Assembly: GCA_034406715.1 (NCBI GenBank)
Contig: CP137864.1
Coordinates: forward strand, 744,001 to 808,000
From: Rhodotorula mucilaginosa
Taxonomy: Eukaryota; Basidiomycota; Microbotryomycetes; Sporidiobolales; Sporidiobolaceae
DNA: 64,000 bases
Reading direction: 5' to 3'
Within the stretch, counting starts at the first letter, position 1, and each line of letters opens with the position of its first letter. This document shows positions 10,449 to 20,903 of this stretch, piece by piece. A model generated the notes under the pieces. That model saw nothing but the letters and a program-made list of their open reading frames with translations. It did no database searches and was not told the DNA's origin. The translations under genes and the position numbers were made by a program.

Positions 10449-12155
10449 CTACTCCGAGAACTCGAAGTGGACGTTCTGTGCAGACGAGCATGCAAGGTCA
10501 GCAAAGCCGAGACGAAAGTATGATAGGCACGGTCGCGGGAATAGTGCGCACCTTGCCAGTGAGCTTCTGGTAGACCGACGAGAACGAGTCAAGCTTGTAC
10601 TCGAGGTTGGTGGCGTCCTTCTGGTCGAGGAAGCTACATACGCCGAGAGGAAGAGTCAGTACCGCGCGGAGAGAATGGCTGCGTCACGAGAAGGAAGCGA
10701 GTCCACGTACACCTTGATGGTCTTCGAGCCGTCAACAGCCTGGCGAGTGCGCTTGCCGGTGATCTCCTACAAGGTTTCCAAGCCAAGAGGAACCCCATAT
10801 CCAACGCGTGTGCACAACGGGGAGGGTATGGCAAATGGGACCAAAAAGGGGAGGGGGGAAAGAGCAGGTGGCGAGCCGCGATCAGCACCGGCACGTATGC
10901 GTCACATCACTTGCTCTAGCCGTCAGCGTGCCAGCGGAGGTTGCATGCTTCCAGACGACCAAACCCCCGCTCGTGTTCCGCCAGGGAAGCGCGAGCAAGA
11001 AAATGGCTGGCCGGAAGCCGCGATCCGCCTGGAGATTCGGTTCTCCATGTGAAGTCGGGTCCCACAGGGGAACCGCGCCCATACAGAGGGAAGACCGAGA
11101 TTCTCCATGATGCCGCTTGTATGAAAGGGAAACATCAACGTACAGTCGGGAAAACGAGGTCCTCGAGGGTGCGCTCGTGAACCTCCTTGAGGGTGCGCGA
11201 GCGGGGGCGGGGCTGCTTGGCGCGCGAGCCGCGGGCCTGCTTGCGCATCATGCGGCGCTGGCCGATGAAGACGACGTGACGGTCCGAGAACTTCTTCTCG
11301 AGCTGTGCAGCAGGTGAAGAGTCGTCAGCGACTTGCGTGGTGCGCAGAGGGGGGATGGAAACGAACTGACCTCACGGGTGAGGCGGCCCTGGATCTTGTG
11401 GAACGCCTTGAGCTGCGGGATCGGGACGAAGACGACGATCGCCTTCTTGCCGCCCTTGACGTCGACCTCGCGGGCAGCCGAGATCTGGAGGGGGCGGAGC
11501 TCGGCCTTAAGGTCGGGAACGTTGTTCTCGAGGTCGAGGAGCGCCTGGGCGACCAGGGTCTCGGTGGCGTCCGGCGCGGTGCGCGGCGCGTTGGCAGTCC
11601 GGAAGATCTGTTGGTGTGGGTTGTCGTTGTCAATTTGCTGAATACGAAAGGGGCAGATGAACGAGAGACGGACCTTGGCGGCAACGGACTGAAGGTTTGG
11701 GAAGGGGAGGAGAGCACACGGGGTCAGCTCGCTCGGTCCTCAACAGCGGGTGTGACTACTGCTCAGATGCTCCAGTGTGGCCTCCAATCCACGCGGCGGC
11801 AGGCTGAAACGCGCCGAGAGTCGCGCGAACGCGTTGCGAGCGGTTTCGATCCTCTCAGCTCGACCCGTGAGCAGCGAGTCCTTGCCCCGGCCCGCCTCGC
11901 GGCGTGTAGCGCCTGCCTGTCGACTCCAACTCGTCCTTGTACCCCTTGACAATGTCCCAGGCATGGCATGACGCGGCCTAGACGGTTGTGTCGCGCAGTC
12001 GGGTCGCCGCTCGAGGGGCAGCGGCAGGCGATGCCAGCTCGACGACGGCCGCGGTTTCCTCGCACGACGCGACCTCGCGCGGCCAGAGTGACGAGACAGG
12101 GCGGACGAGCGCTTCGAGCAGACCACGTTCGAGCAGCAGCAGATCGACTAACCAT
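10449..12155 (-). CDS. RPS7: 40S ribosomal protein S7 (eS7)
   Basis: Predicted 192 residues, close to yeast Rps7 (190). Exons: 12155-12153 (the ATG alone), 11688-11674, 11607-11371, 11302-11144, 10766-10711, 10633-10552 and 10475-10449; the sum is exactly 193 codons with the stop. Landmarks are [59 protein letters not shown] and the end [13 protein letters not shown]. The first intron (464 nt) and the fourth (377 nt, 10767-11143) are far longer than others here, which is common for ribosomal protein genes in fungi. I found no clear box C/D or H/ACA snoRNA in them. The ATG-only first exon rests on the GTTAGT donor directly after ATG and on phase; the remainder is firm. Confidence 0.88.
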
Positions 12156-12527
12156 GGCGGGCGAGCGGACGACGGAGGAAGCAGAACTCCGAGCTGCGAG
12201 CTGCGAGCGCCTGCCAAACCGCGCGCGAGTTGCTCACCAGTCAGGGGGAACCTCTCTCGCTTCCCTTCTCTCTGTCGCAGTCCACTCTGCGCTAGGGCTG
12301 GCTGGAATGACTTCAGAGCTTGTAGTACGTAATCACTCTGCATTGTCTTCGAGCTCACCCGCGGCTGATTGCCCATATGTACTCGACGTCCGGATCCGCT
12401 GATCGATAATCGAGTCCGATAGTCGAGTCGATGTCTTCACTCTACCATATCGAGGAGGAAAGTCCTGGCGCGCCGTCTGCTGCATTTGCTGCGCTCTGCT
12501 GCTACGCGCCGCTCCTTCGCTGCAAAG
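12156..12527. promoter_or_regulatory. Divergent promoter between RPS7 and NGL2
   Basis: 372 bp between two start codons facing away from each other. Near the NGL2 side there are two head-to-tail copies of a 13-bp unit, CGATAATCGAGTC at 12404-12416 and CGATAGTCGAGTC at 12417-12429, differing at one base. They could be a duplicated factor site; no known motif was assigned. Confidence 0.45.
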
Positions 12528-14914
12528 ATGCAAGCTTCAACCAATGCCGCTTCGTCCTCCTCGACCCCACCGACGACCCATTCGGCTGCTCCGACTGCTC
12601 CCGCCCTGACCCAGGGAACTGCAGATGCTGCTGCAACGAACGCCGCCGCCGCCGACCAGAAGCGCGCCTTCCGGGCTGCGAAGAAGGCAGAGCAGGAACG
12701 CCGCAAGGCGGAGCGCAAAAAGTTTGCGCAGGAAACGGGCGTCGACCCGGCTCTCCTGCCCAAGGCTATCGCCGGAGACCTCGCGCACGACGGTCAGGTC
12801 AAACTCAAAGGGTTCGTGCCGAGGGAGTGGGTAGACGTTCCGGTCCGAGATGATTCCGGACAGTCTGGGAGAGACGTCTCGATCGTAACCTGGAATGTGA
12901 GTTGCGGCTTTCTTGCGGCGGCGGTCCCCTCAAACAGACCCAGGGTGCCTGTAAGATGTCTGACGCCGCCTTGGGATCGCAGATGCTTGCACAGGCGCTC
13001 GTTCGCAAGTTTCCATTCTCCTCGCCAACGAAGAATCAGAGCCCAGTTGGACTGACAGCGGGTTCCGGACAGGCCGCGAGTTGTTTCCCGGAAGCGATTG
13101 TCTCAAGGTACGTCGTCTCACGCAGTCTCGCCCGCCGCGGTAACTTGTCCTCCTTGAAACTGCAAGGCTGAAGAATCGACGCACCTTGCGCAGGGGAAAG
13201 ACCGCCTGCCGACCCTGATGCAGCAGTCAGTCCAGCTTGCCAGATTCGCCTAGATCAATCCTTGAGCTGACAGAAATTGCCTCCACAGGGTCCTGTCCCT
13301 CAATCCCGACATCGCATGCCTGCAAGAGGTCGACCGCTTGTCGGAGCACCTGCCTAGTCTCACGCTCTCGCACGGCTACACTTCCTACGTCGGCTACCGC
13401 CAAAAGAGCCACGGACTCCTCATCGCGCACAAGTCGTCCGTCTTTGACAAAGTCGGCGAGCGTGGGATCCGGCTCGACGATTTGCCCCTCGACGAGAACG
13501 AGCCGCTCTTGACCCCACCTGCGGAGCAGCAGACGCCCGCGGGCTCGACTCCCGCATCGGGAATGACCACCCCTGTTGCAGCGGATACGGACGCGAGCGC
13601 CCGGAGCGGACAAGCGAACGGCGTCTCGGCCGCGAACGGGTCGACCGAGCCGGTCGAGCAACTGACCGAGAAGGAAAAGGAGATCCGCGCGCGACCCCCC
13701 GACGCGGCCAGCCCGTCGGGTCGCGCCGCTCGCCGCGCGGCCGGACTCTCGCGCACGACGCGGAACGTCGCACTCTTTGTCGCGCTCGCGTTCAAGGACG
13801 ACCCGACCAAGGGGGTCATTGTCGGCACGAGTCATACGTTCTGGCACCCTTCGCATGTGTATGAGCGAGTTCGGCAGACGGCGTTGATCTCGAGGGAGTT
13901 GGTCAAGTTCAGGAGGGAAGCGGGGCAAGGTCGGTGGGCAGATTGGCCACTGTTCCTGGCAGGAGGTGAGTCCCGGTCGCCTGCGCTGACCCTATGCGTC
14001 TCCACCGCGCGCCGGCGCTTGACTCGATCGCTGATGGATCTGGACCCCGTACAGACCTCAACACCCAGCCGCGCGAGCTTACCTACCGGCTCTTGAACGA
14101 TGCTGCCGTCTCTCAAGACCTGATCGACGACTTTGACCGCTCGCGCGTCGTCCACCAATCCGTCGACAAGCTCTATGACCCTGCTTACGAACCGCCGACT
14201 CCGCCTGAACCGGAGGCCAAGGAAGGCGACGAGGTCAACTCGGGCGACTTGTCGCAGCATCCGGACCGGACGATCAAGAATACGCGGGAGGCGACGCCCG
14301 AAGATGGTCTCGGGACGTTTGAACAGCTTCGCGATATGATCCGCGGTGCATTGAGCTCCCCTTCCGGCAGTTCTTCAGCCCGTGGAGGAGGAGGAGGTGG
14401 GCGGGGAACCCGCGTTCGGTCCGCGTACGGCGAAGCGTACGGCCTGATCGCTTCGGAGAAGGAGCGGTGGTACTGCTCTCGCAAGCCTGAAGTGCAGATG
14501 GGTAACGGCTGGAGGGCGCCGGAGCCGGAAGCGGAAAAAGAGGCGCGGCGGCAAGGCGAGATGGAGGAGCGGATCCGGCGGGGCGACTTTGAACCCGTCT
14601 ACACAAATTTCACACCGTTGTGGAGGTGTACACTCGAGTGAGTACTCGCGCGGCGCATGGGTGTGTTTGATTTTGAGCGAGGATGGGAAACTGACGCAGG
14701 AATCCTGCCCTGCCCACGCAGCTACATTCTCCTCTTCCCGCCCGGCACGCCAACAGACGAGGGATCGGAGGTTAGCACTGCCAAGGAACCGCGATGGCGC
14801 AAACTCCTCGCGATGCACGACTTTCACGAGACGTGCGAGCCCGGGCTGCCGCGCAAGGGTGTCGAACCTTCTGACCACGTAGCGATCGGAGCCGTCGTCG
14901 AGCTCTTTCCCTAG
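12528..14914 (+). CDS. NGL2: NGL2-type RNA exonuclease (endonuclease/exonuclease/phosphatase family)
   Basis: Predicted 642 residues; yeast Ngl2 trims the 3' end of 5.8S rRNA. Exons: 12528-12896, 12983-13008, 13059-13107, 13194-13225, 13289-13965, 14055-14637 and 14722-14914. The basic N-terminal helix (KRAFRAAKKAEQERRKAERK) precedes SIVTWNMLAQALVR, where the catalytic Asn lies. The Mg-binding glutamate is in NPDIACLQEVDR, the WHP-type loop in TSHTFWHPSHVYERVRQ, the Asp/Asn pair in LAGDLNTQP, and the catalytic histidine in EPSDHVAIGAVVELF at the C-terminus. Inserts rich in Ser/Ala and Gly lie between motifs. The intron at 13009-13058 is only 50 nt with its branch site very near the acceptor, so that junction is the least certain part. 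Confidence 0.86.
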
Positions 14915-15166
14915 AAGCTGTTCGCTATAGATGGTTCTCCTCCTCACTAGAAGATTACACTGCAGCCGGGTTGCAAGGTGTTCCCGGCGACGCTTTTGGA
15001 CAAAGCATCGTCTCTGACCCCGGGATGCCTCTCGCGAGCCGAGCGAAAGCGTACGAGTGTGGAGTATCTACTCTTACTGATTACATTCGACGGTCGCCTT
15101 CGCTCAGAGAGCGACCGCCCGTACCGCTAGTTCGTCGCCTCTGCCTGACCGCCTTCCGGTCTTTGT

Positions 15167-15719
15167 CTAGTTCGGGTGCAGATCGTCGGCCGTGGTGGTT
15201 GACGGGGTGACGCGGAAGGGGGCCCACTGTCCTGCTGGAGGTGCCTCGGCGAGTTCCTCCCACCTGTGCGCGAGGCAGAAAAGAGGTCAGGTCATTTATT
15301 GAAGAGAAGGAGGAGGAAGGGGAGGGCCAAACTGACGGCTTGTACTCGAGCATCTTGCTGGCGAGCTTGAGCTCGTCCTGCGCCTGGAGCAAGAGTTCCT
15401 CGACGAGCCCTGCGTCGATTTCCCGCTCGACGGCCTCGATGTCGGCCTCGGTGGCCTGGTCGTCGCCGGCCTCACGCCGCTGCACGATCGCGAGGCGCTC
15501 CTTGGTGATGGCCTCGGCGGACTGACGGTAGACTGCGGCTGCGGGGATCTTCTCGAGGACCTTGAGGGTCGAGGTGTACGCCTGCGCGAGGGCCGGCAGC
15601 GGACGCGGGTGGACGTCGAGGCCCGCGATGCCGGTCACGACCTTGGTCCGCGGGACGGGGGCGGCCTTGACGGCGGGCTTGGTGGCTGCTGCGAGCAGGG
15701 TCCTCGTGGCGCGGAACAT
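15167..15719 (-). CDS. NDUFA5: NADH:ubiquinone oxidoreductase subunit NDUFA5 (fungal 29.9 kDa type)
   Basis: Predicted 159 residues; accessory subunit of the matrix arm of respiratory complex I. Exons: 15719-15337 and 15263-15167 around a 73-nt intron. The N-terminus is a basic, Ala-rich mitochondrial presequence (MFRATRTLLAAATKPAVKAA). The family block is TGIAGLDVHPRPLPAL, then VLEKIPAAAVYRQSAEAIT and LLLQAQDELKLASKMLEYKP, with the spliced end reading WEELAEAPPAGQWAPF. The presence of this subunit and of IND1 at 50.4 kb shows the organism keeps a rotenone-type complex I. It is divergent from the mitoribosomal uL4m gene. Confidence 0.9.
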
Positions 15720-16724
15720 GCTGGTTTCCAGTGGTCGTGGAGGGCGGCAACAGGCGGCGAGACGAGGCGGCGGGCTCTCTCTCTCTCTCGTCCTCTTGAC
15801 CTCTTTCGACGCCCTGAACGCTATGCTGAATGGCTTGCTTCTGGTGCCTGTCTTCCGCTCTGGGCTGGTCTGCCCCGACTCGCCGCTCAAAGCTCCGCGA
15901 CGGCGTCCTCCTCTCCCAATCTCGCTCTCCTCTCATTCGTCGCTGTTCGCTCGCTGGCTGGCTGCAACACCAAGGTCGATTGTGCAGTCGACAATGGCTA
16001 CAGATACTCATGTGCACCGCACAATATCAGGGCCACCCGACTCGCGATGTTCTGTTTCACCAAACGGTCAAGGTCGGCCAACGTGCTTGCATACCTTGCT
16101 GCCTATATGGAACCATCAGCTTCCTCGCACCATTTCGATATACTGCGGCGCGCCTGGCCGGCTGGAGCTTTCCGAGGAGTGCTCGACTCGTCTCCCGCTC
16201 TCTCGGCACCGATCCACAATTCCCGGCGAGCCGTCCCCGTCGGGTCGATAAAGACTCCGGTCGCGCAACGGTCCAAGGCAAAACAGCTGAGCACTGATAC
16301 GTCCATGTGTGGGTGCAGGATCCCACAGCAGGCGGTGCGGACTTTTCCGATTCGGCTGGGGACGGTTTGTGGCGGACGCCGGGGACACGTTCGCTTCGTG
16401 GAGGGCTGCGGGCCGCCTCGGGGTTGGCACCTTCACGTCGGCGGACTCAAGAGCAGCGTGGTGAGGGTCGGTCCGATTGTCCGCAGGAAGAACAGCTGGA
16501 TCTCTAGGCGTACAAGGAATCGCAGCTTGCAATTGGATCGCGTTCCGCCATCCGCGGTCTTTTGGCAACGATCCTTCAAACCGACATGTGAAGGGGGCGG
16601 AATTAAGAAAGATCGTGGACCTCGATATGCATTTGGGAGATAGCGGGGAGAATTTTCTCCACGGAGGAATCGCGAGCGTCGAAGACCCAGAGTCTCGAGG
16701 TCGACTTGGCCATTGCACGCAACC
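15720..16724. promoter_or_regulatory. Divergent intergenic region between two mitochondrial-protein genes
   Basis: About 1 kb separates the starts of NDUFA5 (minus) and uL4m (plus). A long plus-strand open frame covers most of it but has no recognisable motif and overlaps the NDUFA5 start, so I do not call it. I see no RNA gene. Confidence 0.45.
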
Positions 16725-17923
16725 ATGTCGCTCCTCGCCGGTGCAAGAAGAGTGTTGAGGGTGCGAACAGCTGCCCTCGTGTCCCGCCTATGCTTGCCGT
16801 ACTTACTCTGCCTCGGGCGCTTCTGCACAGCCGTCCGCGCTCGCCTCGACTTCGCGAGCACTCGCGACCACGGTCGAGTCCAGTGCACCGACGCCGACCA
16901 GCGAATCTACGAGTGCACCACAGCCGTCTACGTCCAGCCGCTTGCCGCCGCTGCCGCGGACCCGTGAGTCTGGTGTCTCCCTCTCTCTCTCCTCTCGGGC
17001 GGCCGTCCGGGATGCCTCTCAAAAAGACTGACAGATGGAACGTGCATGATGCAGCGCCGCCATCAGCACACGATGACTTTGTGCACGTCCCGCTATCTGG
17101 GTTCTACCAGAAGCAGGCCGAGCGCATGGTCGTCCCCCTCCCGGCTTCGCTCTTCAACGTCCCGTCTCGACCCTCCCTCCTCCACAAGATCGTCACGGCG
17201 TACCGATCCTCGCTCCGGGCCGGTACCGCCTCGACCAAGAACCGCGCCGAGGTCAACTACTCGGGCAAAAAGATGCGGCCGCAAAAGGGAACCGGTCGCG
17301 CCCGTCTCGGTGACCGCGGGTCTCCCATGCTCAAAGGTGGCGGAAGGGCGTTCGGACCGCGCGCAAAGGGACCGGACGGGTGGAAGCGCAAGATCAACCG
17401 CAAGGAGGAGCAGCTCGGCCTCAAGGTCTCGCTCTCGGACAAGTGGCGGAGCGGCAACCTCGCCGTCGTCGACAAACTCGCGCTCGAGCTGCCCAAGACT
17501 CGGCTCCTGCAAGAGAAACTCGGCGCGCGAGACTGGGAGGACGCCCTCTTTGTGACCACCGCCGGACTCGCCGAGCAAGGCGAGAACGAGCGCGCGGCGT
17601 TTGCGCTCGCCGCCGGCAACTTGCCGTCCGTCGCCGTGGTCGACAACGTCGACGACCTGACCGTGTGGGAGATCCTCCGGAGGCGAAAAGTCGTCCTCGA
17701 CCTCGACGCGGTCGACCAGTTGATCGAGCGCGTCGACCCCGATGGGCCGTGGGTCGACGAGATGGAGGAGGAAATGCTGCTCGAGGCTGAAGCCGAGGCG
17801 GCCGCGCTCGTGCAGGCCGAGTTTGAGGCGCTGCCGGTCGAGGAGCAGGAGCGGCAGTTGCAGGATATGACGACGCTGCTGGCGGCCGAAGAGGCCGCCG
17901 CGCCCGCAGAGGTCAAGGTGTAA
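16725..17923 (+). CDS. YML6: Mitochondrial ribosomal protein uL4m
   Basis: Predicted 345 residues from exons 16725-16760, 16831-16963 and 17055-17923. It is the mitochondrial large-subunit L4 protein, which lines the early exit tunnel. The first exon gives MSLLAGARRVLR, an import-type start, followed by a Ser/Thr/Pro-rich stretch that is probably cleaved or disordered. The L4 core is clear: HKIVTAYRSSLRAGTAST, RAEVNYSGKKMRPQKGTGRA and RLGDRGSPMLKGGGRAFGP, the tunnel loop. A long acidic, Glu-rich C-terminal extension (EEEMLLEAEAEAAALVQAEF) is beyond the bacterial L4 core. Identification strong. Confidence 0.9.
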
Positions 17924-18414
17924 CACTTTGTTGGGAATTCCTGACTTTTACCGGCTTTCCCGCTCGTTTGCCTCGGCCGGCCGAGAGGAGCGAGACTTCT
18001 GCTCGCTGCCCGCTCTTCATAGCGTGTGAGTGCTGAGCAACTCGCATCGCTCAATGGAGGACGATCAGCTTGGATCAGCTCGCGATATATGGTTTTTGCC
18101 TCGATCGCAACAGGCGTATTTCAGTTGGCGCAGCGTCTCCACTCCCAAGCTACAAAAAACGCCTCGGTAGACTGGGTACGTGTAATTTCTGCGACAATAG
18201 GAAATTCGCAGTCATTGAAGGCTCTAAACTTGTAACGGGAACTGAAGAGCCGTCGTCGATCGAGACCGAGCGCGGCGACGACGTCGTCATTCTCATCGAC
18301 GTCAAACCCCGCCTGGAGCTCACGGAGAGCAGGCCTGTAGCGCAAGCTTGACCTGCAATCATTCACTACACCCACAAGCCTATTCGTTTCAAGGTCTCTG
18401 CGCACTACGGAACC
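17924..18414. other. Intergenic region upstream of the decarboxylase-family gene
   Basis: About 490 bp between the uL4m stop and the next start. A 90-codon open frame at 18070-18351 has an acidic, non-repetitive peptide but no family match or upstream exon that I can link; left uncalled. Confidence 0.4.
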
Positions 18415-19334
18415 ATGTCCGACAGCAAGAAAGAATCGCGTCCGCAGCCTGAACACTTCGACGAGATGCTAAACAAACACTTTGAGTGTTAGTGCCTGTA
18501 CCGAGGTGCAGGAAATTACGTCCTTGCTGACGCTCAATCCGTCCGCAGACACTTATGACAACGGGTAGGCTTGTCCGGCGAACGACTTTACCCCTCTTCA
18601 AACTCGCACTGACCTTCGAGGGTTCCGTCGTCCTCTCGATCCGGTTTGCAACTTGTTCCGACTCAGATGGAAGTAGTAAGTCCTCGCCTGAGTGTTTACA
18701 GACACGTCCGCGGTGCAGCCGACGCGCGGGCAGGAAATCCCGTCGCGATCCGGGGGCTCATCGCAGTTCTTTCCTGACGACTTGCAGCGAGTTCTGGGTC
18801 AAGAACCACGAGCGCATTGTCTACGCCATCCACGGCGGTCCTATGAACGGCCGGCGAAACTACCAGACGGCGTGAGGGTCCTTTCCTTGCCACTTTCCCT
18901 CTCCCCTGTGGCGAAAAAGCTGATCCACCATTCCTTTCTTATCTTCGCCGTGCACAGGTACTACCAGCGCATTCGTCCCAATCTCTGGCAGATCAGCTGG
19001 GTCGAGGAAACCGGCACGATCGTAACCATGGCGCTGGACCAAGAGGAGAAGCGTGTCACGACGGCCATGTTCTTCTCGTACGGACACTGGAACGAGGCGG
19101 AAAAGGCGCACGGTTACAAACGCGACAAGCTCGACCAGTGGCGAGAGCTCGCGACGATCAAGCCGGAACCGGTGAACCGCGTTCCGCTCCCTGAGCAGGC
19201 GACAATTGACAAGGTAAAGCGCGGAGCAAGGCGCAAGTCGTTGCGACCAGTCAACTTACCGGTCTCCTGCCACGCAGATTTACGAAGGTCGCGGTGACCT
19301 CGAGGACATCGAGATGGACTGGCCGACCCTCTAG
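18415..19334 (+). CDS. Phenolic acid decarboxylase (PAD) family protein
   Basis: Predicted 164 residues, the usual PAD length. Exons: 18415-18487, 18549-18564 (16 nt), 18667-18675 (9 nt), 18788-18871, 18958-19213 and 19278-19334. PADs of bacteria and fungi convert ferulic and p-coumaric acids to vinyl phenols without cofactors. Splicing rebuilds the hallmark HFEYTYDNGWKYEFWVKN (both active-site tyrosines present), then QISWVEETGTIV, whose first glutamate matches the catalytic acid of Bacillus and Lactobacillus PAD, and AMFFSYGHW. The arginine that follows the tyrosine in IDYRIHSG of known enzymes is alanine here (IVYAIHGG), so ferulate decarboxylation is uncertain and another small-molecule role is possible. 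Bacterial origin with later intron gain is conceivable but not shown. Confidence 0.77.
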
Positions 19335-19484
19335 AGATAGTTGTAGATCACCCGTAAATAAGTCCGAGGCAAAACATAATGCACATGAACTACGCCGCGA
19401 GAAAGATCAGTGGAAACAAGAGGTACCTCCGACAACAAAAGGGAAACAAAGAACGTGTGAAGGGGGAGATGCTCCGGGGTTCGG

Positions 19485-20903
19485 TTACTTGACGCGGGCG
19501 AGACGCTGAGTGGACCGGACGACGTTGTTGTCGAGCACGTCGACCTTGCCGCTGACCTTTCCGAGCTTCTTGTTCTGCGCGTCGACCTCGCTGCCCATGG
19601 CAGTCGAGAGCATCTTGAGCCTGCCGGCGAGTCCGCCGAGCTCGTCGAGGTTCGTGTCGATCTCGTCCTCGACCTCGTCGTCGCTCGCGGTCGCCTCGAA
19701 CTGGTACCGCGACCGCTCGGCGCCGCGGGCGCGCGCGCGCGCACGAGCTCCGGCGACGTTCTCGGCGTCGCGGTCCATCTGCTGGAACGTGCCGTCGATG
19801 CGCTGGCGCGACTCGTACTGCTCGCGGCGGATCTCTTCACGTTCGGATTTCTCGGCGTTGTGGCGGTCGAGGAGGCGGCGCTCTTCGCGGTCCCGCTTGG
19901 CGGCCTTGTTCATGGTGACTTGTGACAGTGTAACGTGAGTGTCAGCTATTTGGCCGGCAAGGTGCGTTCCTCTCGCAAGCCAGAAATGAGAAACTCACAT
20001 GTAGGACGGAAGATGGAGCGGTTGAGGGCCTCGAGCTCCTTGGTCTCGTCGACGGCGCGATCGTTGTGTGCCTTGGCGAGATCCAAGTGACGCTCAGTAT
20101 TCGCAATGCGGTCTAAAGCGGGACGGGGACCAAGGTCAGCAAGAGTTTGCACATCAATTCAAGACCGAAAAGCGTGACGGGGAGGGGCAGTGGCGCGTAC
20201 CGGATTGTTCGCCGAGCTTGTCGAGGGTAGCGCGAGCAGTCTCTTCGGCTTCGCGAGCGATGCGGACCGCGTTGCGGGTACTCGCGAGCGATTCCTGCTT
20301 GGTGAAGCGCATCTGCTGCTTGATGCCTTCGACCTCTTGGTCCTCTTCGGTCTCAAACTCCTGAGCCTGCTGCTGCTGTCCGTGACCGTCATTGCCACCC
20401 GACGACGCGGATCCCGGACCGCCGTACGGGTCGTACGCTGCACCGGACCCAGGCGCGGCGCCAAAGCGGGAAGGCCCTTGTCCGGGAGGCGGCGCGCCGG
20501 CGAGCAGCTCGTTCCTCGCGTCGGCCTCTGCCTTTTTGTTCCCCCGGCCGAACCAAGATCCTTTGCCCTTTCCGGCGGCTGCATCGACGGGTGGGCGGTC
20601 CGAAGGCGGCGGCTGCTGTTGCTGCTGGTACTGGTACTGCGAGGGTGGCGGTGGGGGGCGGTTGAAGTGGCTCTGGTTCTGGTATCCGCTGCCGCCCTGA
20701 CTCGGAGGGACGTAGCCCGGCGCTGTGCGGTACGAAGGCGGCACGCTCGACACGGCGGAAGGTGCGCCCGACGCGTACGAGTTGTTGCGGCCGAGCGATG
20801 GTGACGACGAGGGACCGGGCTGTGGGTACGCTGCTCCTGCGCCATAGGCAGGCTGACCGACCTCGGGGATCTTTTCCTTCTTTTTCTTGTCAAACAGGCC
20901 CAT
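19485..20903 (-). CDS. SEC9: SEC9, SNAP-25-type t-SNARE of the plasma membrane
   Basis: Predicted 416 residues from exons 20903-20201, 20112-19999 and 19918-19485. Sec9 pairs with Sso-type syntaxin and Snc synaptobrevin to fuse secretory vesicles with the plasma membrane. The N-terminal half is disordered, with Pro/Gln/Gly tracts (MGLFDKKKKEKIPEVGQ start). The Qb SNARE helix runs across the first two introns: QMRFTKQESLASTRNAVRIA to KAHNDRAVDETKELEAL. The Qc helix is C-terminal, from DEIDTNLDELGGLAGRLKML to DVLDNNVVRSTQRLARVK. There is no cysteine cluster between the helices, so membrane association would rely on partners, as in yeast Sec9. Confidence 0.9.

Noticed and set aside
10767-12152. 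snoRNA inside the long RPS7 introns
   Set aside because: Isolated TGATG words occur, but no paired C and D boxes with a closing stem, and no convincing H/ACA hairpins.
15609-16643. 344-codon plus-strand open frame
   Set aside because: Overlaps the NDUFA5 coding exon on the other strand and has no recognisable protein character.
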